Assembly: GCA_026724425.1 (NCBI GenBank)
Contig: JAIUCV010000011.1
Location: forward strand, 5,539,501 to 5,603,500
From: Erythrophleum ivorense
Lineage: Eukaryota > Streptophyta > Magnoliopsida > Fabales > Fabaceae
Direction of reading: 5' to 3'
DNA: 64,000 nucleotides
Below are positions 61,501-64,000 of the stretch, piece by piece. Under the pieces are notes generated by a model. It did no database searches and had not been told where the DNA came from. It saw nothing but the letters and a program-made list of their open reading frames with translations. The first letter of the stretch is position 1; every line of letters begins with the position of its first letter. Made by a program: the position numbers and the translations under genes.

Positions 61501-62535
61501 ACTCTTCTGAAAAGAAGAAACCAAACAGACCCAAAATCTCAAGTAAAATTAAGGGATTAAAAGTATATATTTGCCTTAATTCATTAGCATTGAGCATTTG
61601 GCAGTGCATTATGGAAGGTTATAGGCTGGCTAAGCTGCTTTTGTAGATGTCTTAAAAGGAGAGATTGCTGTTAGAAAAGCCGGGCGACTTCACTTCTAGA
61701 CATAAGTCTTGGTAGGGATCTGTATTTTCTGCTTCTTCTTTCCTTGTAAGGGTGGGATGGGAAGGTCATGAGGATTGGGTATTCTGTTTTTCCCCATGGT
61801 TATGGTCACTGTAAATTGAATACATGCCAGGTGATGCTTTTGTTATGAATCCAGCTGTTATTCTTTATAGGCTTTTGACCTCTTGTTTTTCATAAAAAAT
61901 AAAAGGTTCTTGCAACCCCGTGCGGAGTTTCAGGTTGTCAGTCTGTAACTTGGCACAGGGTTGCTATAAAGATGCAAATGCAATGTATTGGGCAAATACT
62001 TTTGACAACTCAGGGTTTGGTCTTTTTTATGTTTTTTTAATAGCACTGTGGTCAAAGAGTCTAGAACTAAATTGGAATTCATGTTCATATTACTGACCCA
62101 AAATTTCTTCTTCTTTACTTCTCATTCTCTAGGTTACGTAAGTTCTGGCTAAAAGGCGATAAAGCTGGGAATTCAGAGGTGTTAGCCATTCTACCTGGAT
62201 TTCCTGACAATGTGAGAGTCAATGAAGATGGAGACTTTTGGGTGGCTCTTCATTGTCGACGGTATATATACGGTTACATTAATGCCCTCTACCCACATAT
62301 CAGAAAAGTCCTACTCAAGCTTCCTATTCCAACAAGGATCCAATACTTGCTTCAGATAGGATGGAGGCTCCATGCAATTGTTGTGAAGTATAGCCCCGAG
62401 GGTAAACTTCTGCGGATATTGGAGGATGGTCAAGGAAAAGTTGTTAGAGCAGCTAGTGAAGTGGAGGAAAAGGATGGTAAACTCTGGATCGGAAGTGTTC
62501 TCATGCCTTTTGTTGCAGTTTATGACTTGAAATAA
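55533..62535 (+). CDS. SSL3: Strictosidine synthase-like protein (six-bladed beta-propeller)
   Basis: Exons 55533-55861, 56988-57269, 58203-58370 and 62133-62535 join in frame to 1182 nt (393 aa); three codons for Arg are split AG|G at the junctions. Residues 2-19 are hydrophobic (TLARALAILFLLVALYCG), a signal peptide or anchor, so the protein should enter the secretory pathway. The Str_synth domain covers about 180-268 (NDVDVDAEGNVYFTDSSTKY to FPNGISLSKDG). Cys114 and Cys132 (EIC, HICGRPLGLRF) fit the conserved disulfide of the family. The start is the first in-frame ATG. Most SSL proteins are not true strictosidine synthases, since alkaloid synthesis is confined to few plants, so the substrate is unknown. 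Intron 3 is 3.8 kb and repeat-filled; intron 1 (1.1 kb) and intron 2 (0.9 kb) show no gene. The symbol rests on adjacency to YABBY2, as in Arabidopsis At1g08465/At1g08470. Confidence 0.87.
58791..59464. mobile_element. 674-bp hAT-like element in SSL intron 3
   Basis: TAGACCTAATCACGGG at the left and the reverse complement of the right end, TAGACCTGATCATAGG, are terminal inverted repeats. Flanks TGAGAAAT (58783-58790) and TGAGAAAC (59465-59472) form an 8-bp target duplication with one mismatch, as expected for hAT. Inside there are GGGCCTGGGCTCGAGCCC and CGGGCTTGGATTCGAG blocks near each end. No transposase frame. Confidence 0.75.
60398..60655. repeat. Tandem T-rich repeat, period about 67 bp
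   Basis: About four degenerate copies of a unit containing AATTTGGTCTCTTAATTTTATCTTAxGTTT. Inverted versions (AGGACTAAATTGAAACC-type) follow at about 60785-60900 and 61127-61215, interrupted by the MITE at 60904-61126. This pattern is common inside plant DNA transposons. Confidence 0.7.
60904..61126. mobile_element. About 220-bp MITE, copy 2
   Basis: TIRs CTTGTTTGGT (60906-) and ACCAAACAAG (-61125) are inverted matches. The interior corresponds to copy 1 at 54329-54546. It sits between inverted tandem-repeat blocks, so it inserted into an existing repeat. Confidence 0.65.
61211..61532. mobile_element. About 320-bp MITE-like element
   Basis: Left CTTGTTTGATTCT and right (reverse complement) GTCTGTTTGGTTTCT are imperfect TIRs. 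The arms continue with AAAACAGATGTTTTTTAGAAC-type text that is palindrome-rich. No target duplication was confirmed. Confidence 0.45.
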
Positions 62536-63257
62536 AGCAGGAAACTGGAGGCTGAACTTTTCTTCCACCTTATCAAATAATTGTTGTGCATGTCTTTGTA
62601 GTGGAAACAAAAGATACAATCAAGAAGATACCTGACTTGGTTTTGTCGAAATCATGAAGCAGTGGTATGCCAATCTAATTGGGAAGCTTCCCCTTTTGTG
62701 TCATTGTTTACATTATAATTTTTACCAACGTAATTTATAAAAAGGCTATATAAAAGTTGTCAAATAGTTTAGGAAGATATGAAAAAGAATGAAAGCTTTA
62801 TATATTCATGTTCTTCTGAAAGATGTTGGACTTTTACTTGCCCATTCTCAGAAGAATTTCTTGGATATAACATGATGGAGCAAAAGACTGATAAAAAATT
62901 TTGTTTTATTCTAAACATTCTTAATTTTGTGATTGCATTGCAGAATCTCACTTCTAAGCAATAAAAATGAACTTTTGTTGTCGTAATATCCTCAAATCTC
63001 AGTTCATGTTAGCACCTTATGTAAAATAAGAAATTAAGAATCAAAGGCGGATAATTTTTTAAATTGACGAGGAAAAATTGGAAAAGTCAAAACTCAAAGA
63101 AGAATAGTAATTCAGTAATCACCCTTCTCGGCAACCAAAAAATGGGTAGTCTCTCAAACTTTAACTCATGGTCAATTACCAGAGTAATTTTTTTTTATAA
63201 AAGAAAAAATTCATTCCAACGATAAATTGTACATCATCCTAGTACTATGCTCTAAAT
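62536..63257. other. 3' flank of the strictosidine synthase-like gene
   Basis: Probably the 3' UTR for the first 200-400 bp. No poly(A) signal is clearly best. No other feature seen. Confidence 0.5.
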
Positions 63258-63614
63258 CTATAGTCCCAATATTTTGAAAATACAATATTTAACTGATGAA
63301 AATTGAGAAATCGAATTCCAAATGTCATGATGCAAAACTTTTAGTTGGACTAGGACATGCTGTCTCTGCAGTAGTTGACAATGATTTCTCTCTAACAGCA
63401 GTATATGTAATGAATAACTGCGAAGACGGAGAATTATTTCTTGAATACCAAGAATCCTTATAGCATAACGAATTGCCTTATAAAGAGTTACAATTGCAGT
63501 TTTACATTCCAAATTCTCCCTAACCCATTTACAAAAGATAGTGTGCTCAAACCATGCTGAAATGAGTACTTGATTCTTTGTTTGCTGAATATTTCTTTTG
63601 ACTATCCAAAACAT
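63258..63614 (-). pseudogene. Unassigned 118-codon open frame
   Basis: ATG at 63614 on the minus strand; the product has MFWIVKRNIQQTKNQVLISAW then alternating hydrophobic and basic stretches. The composition faintly resembles the spacer between zf-RVT and RNase H of plant LINEs, but no diagnostic motif is present. The rest of the window to 64000 shows nothing further. Confidence 0.15.
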
Positions 63615-64000
63615 TAACCACCAGTAATCTGGGAAAACCTACCTAACCAAGTATCTATAAACATTTGCATAGGCACGCCTTTTTTAAGAATTTAGTTGAG
63701 ACGTTATATTCCTATACCAATAATTAAGATGTTGAACCATCTGCAAAGCAAATTCAAAGCCACAATTTTTATACTAAGAAATCCTATAATTATGGCAATA
63801 TCAAGTTACATACAAAATAATAATAATGTAAATCATGTGAAATGAATCCTCTTATGTAGTTGTTAGAGTAATTAAAATTTTAAAATACAGATACTAATTT
63901 GAAAAAAAAAAGGGTAAAACTATATACAACAGAACAATTGAACCTATAGATGTAATCGAACTAATATAATTTTATTTACCATAGAAGTTTAATATGATTT

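Larger units (their letters stand above)
59952..62068. mobile_element. 2.1-kb element with about 150-bp inverted arms in SSL intron 3
   Basis: Left arm 59952-60112 and right arm 61918-62068 are inverted, diverged copies. Shared blocks include AGAACTAAGACTTTTTGACC against AGTTCTAGACTCTTTGACCA (reverse complement), CAAAAGTATTTG, CTTTATAGCAA and CAGACTGACAACCTG. The left arm also contains a local hairpin, GTGCCTAGTTGCAG / CTGCAACTTGGCAC (60077-60114). The interior carries the repeats and MITEs listed next. The superfamily is not recognised. Confidence 0.6.

Overview
This is a eudicot plant nuclear genome window. It is AT-rich, with intron-containing genes that have GT-AG splice sites, and the intergenic space is full of decayed retrotransposons and small inverted-repeat transposons. 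I cannot name the species.

There are four host genes. (1) The last exon of an unidentified gene lies at 103-465 (+). (2) A complete 13-exon ubiquitin-specific protease gene lies at 4274-13483 (+); it encodes 871 aa with a DUSP domain and a USP catalytic core and looks like UBP8. (3) A complete 6-exon YABBY transcription-factor gene lies at 34938-40979 (-); it encodes 182 aa and looks like YABBY2. (4) A complete 4-exon strictosidine synthase-like gene lies at 55533-62535 (+); it encodes 393 aa. In Arabidopsis YAB2 (At1g08465) and SSL3 (At1g08470) are neighbours, as I recall the locus numbers, so genes 3 and 4 look like a conserved pair, here about 14.5 kb apart with a LINE between them.

Region by region. 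1-1 kb: gene end and local duplications. 1.04-2.7 kb: a TIR element with internal tandem and palindromic arrays. 2.7-4.3 kb: UBP8 upstream region. 4.3-13.5 kb: UBP8. 13.5-17 kb: quiet intergenic sequence with one 90-bp hairpin. 17.08-24.08 kb: a dead Ty1/copia element with two LTRs, split by a 2.1-kb CACTA element that may carry captured gene pieces. 25-28.8 kb: LINE relic pieces and a hAT-like insertion. 29.4-30.8 kb: an element with long TIRs. 31-34.9 kb: AT-rich intergenic sequence with a foldback. 34.9-41 kb: YAB2. 41-47.5 kb: intergenic sequence with a foldback and a small retroposed insertion bounded by direct repeats. 47.6-54.3 kb: a long decayed LINE. 54.3 kb: MITE copy 1. 55.5-62.5 kb: the strictosidine synthase-like gene, whose 3.8-kb intron 3 has filled with at least four repeat structures. 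62.5-64 kb: nothing firm.

I found no operon-like or defence-like system and no clear candidate for a new biological system. The most unusual items are the gene-like blocks inside the CACTA element, the long inverted repeat ending 64 bp before the last exon of the strictosidine synthase-like gene, and the palindromic array in the element upstream of UBP8. Exon boundaries were placed by eye from reading frame, splice consensus and family conservation. No alignment was run.
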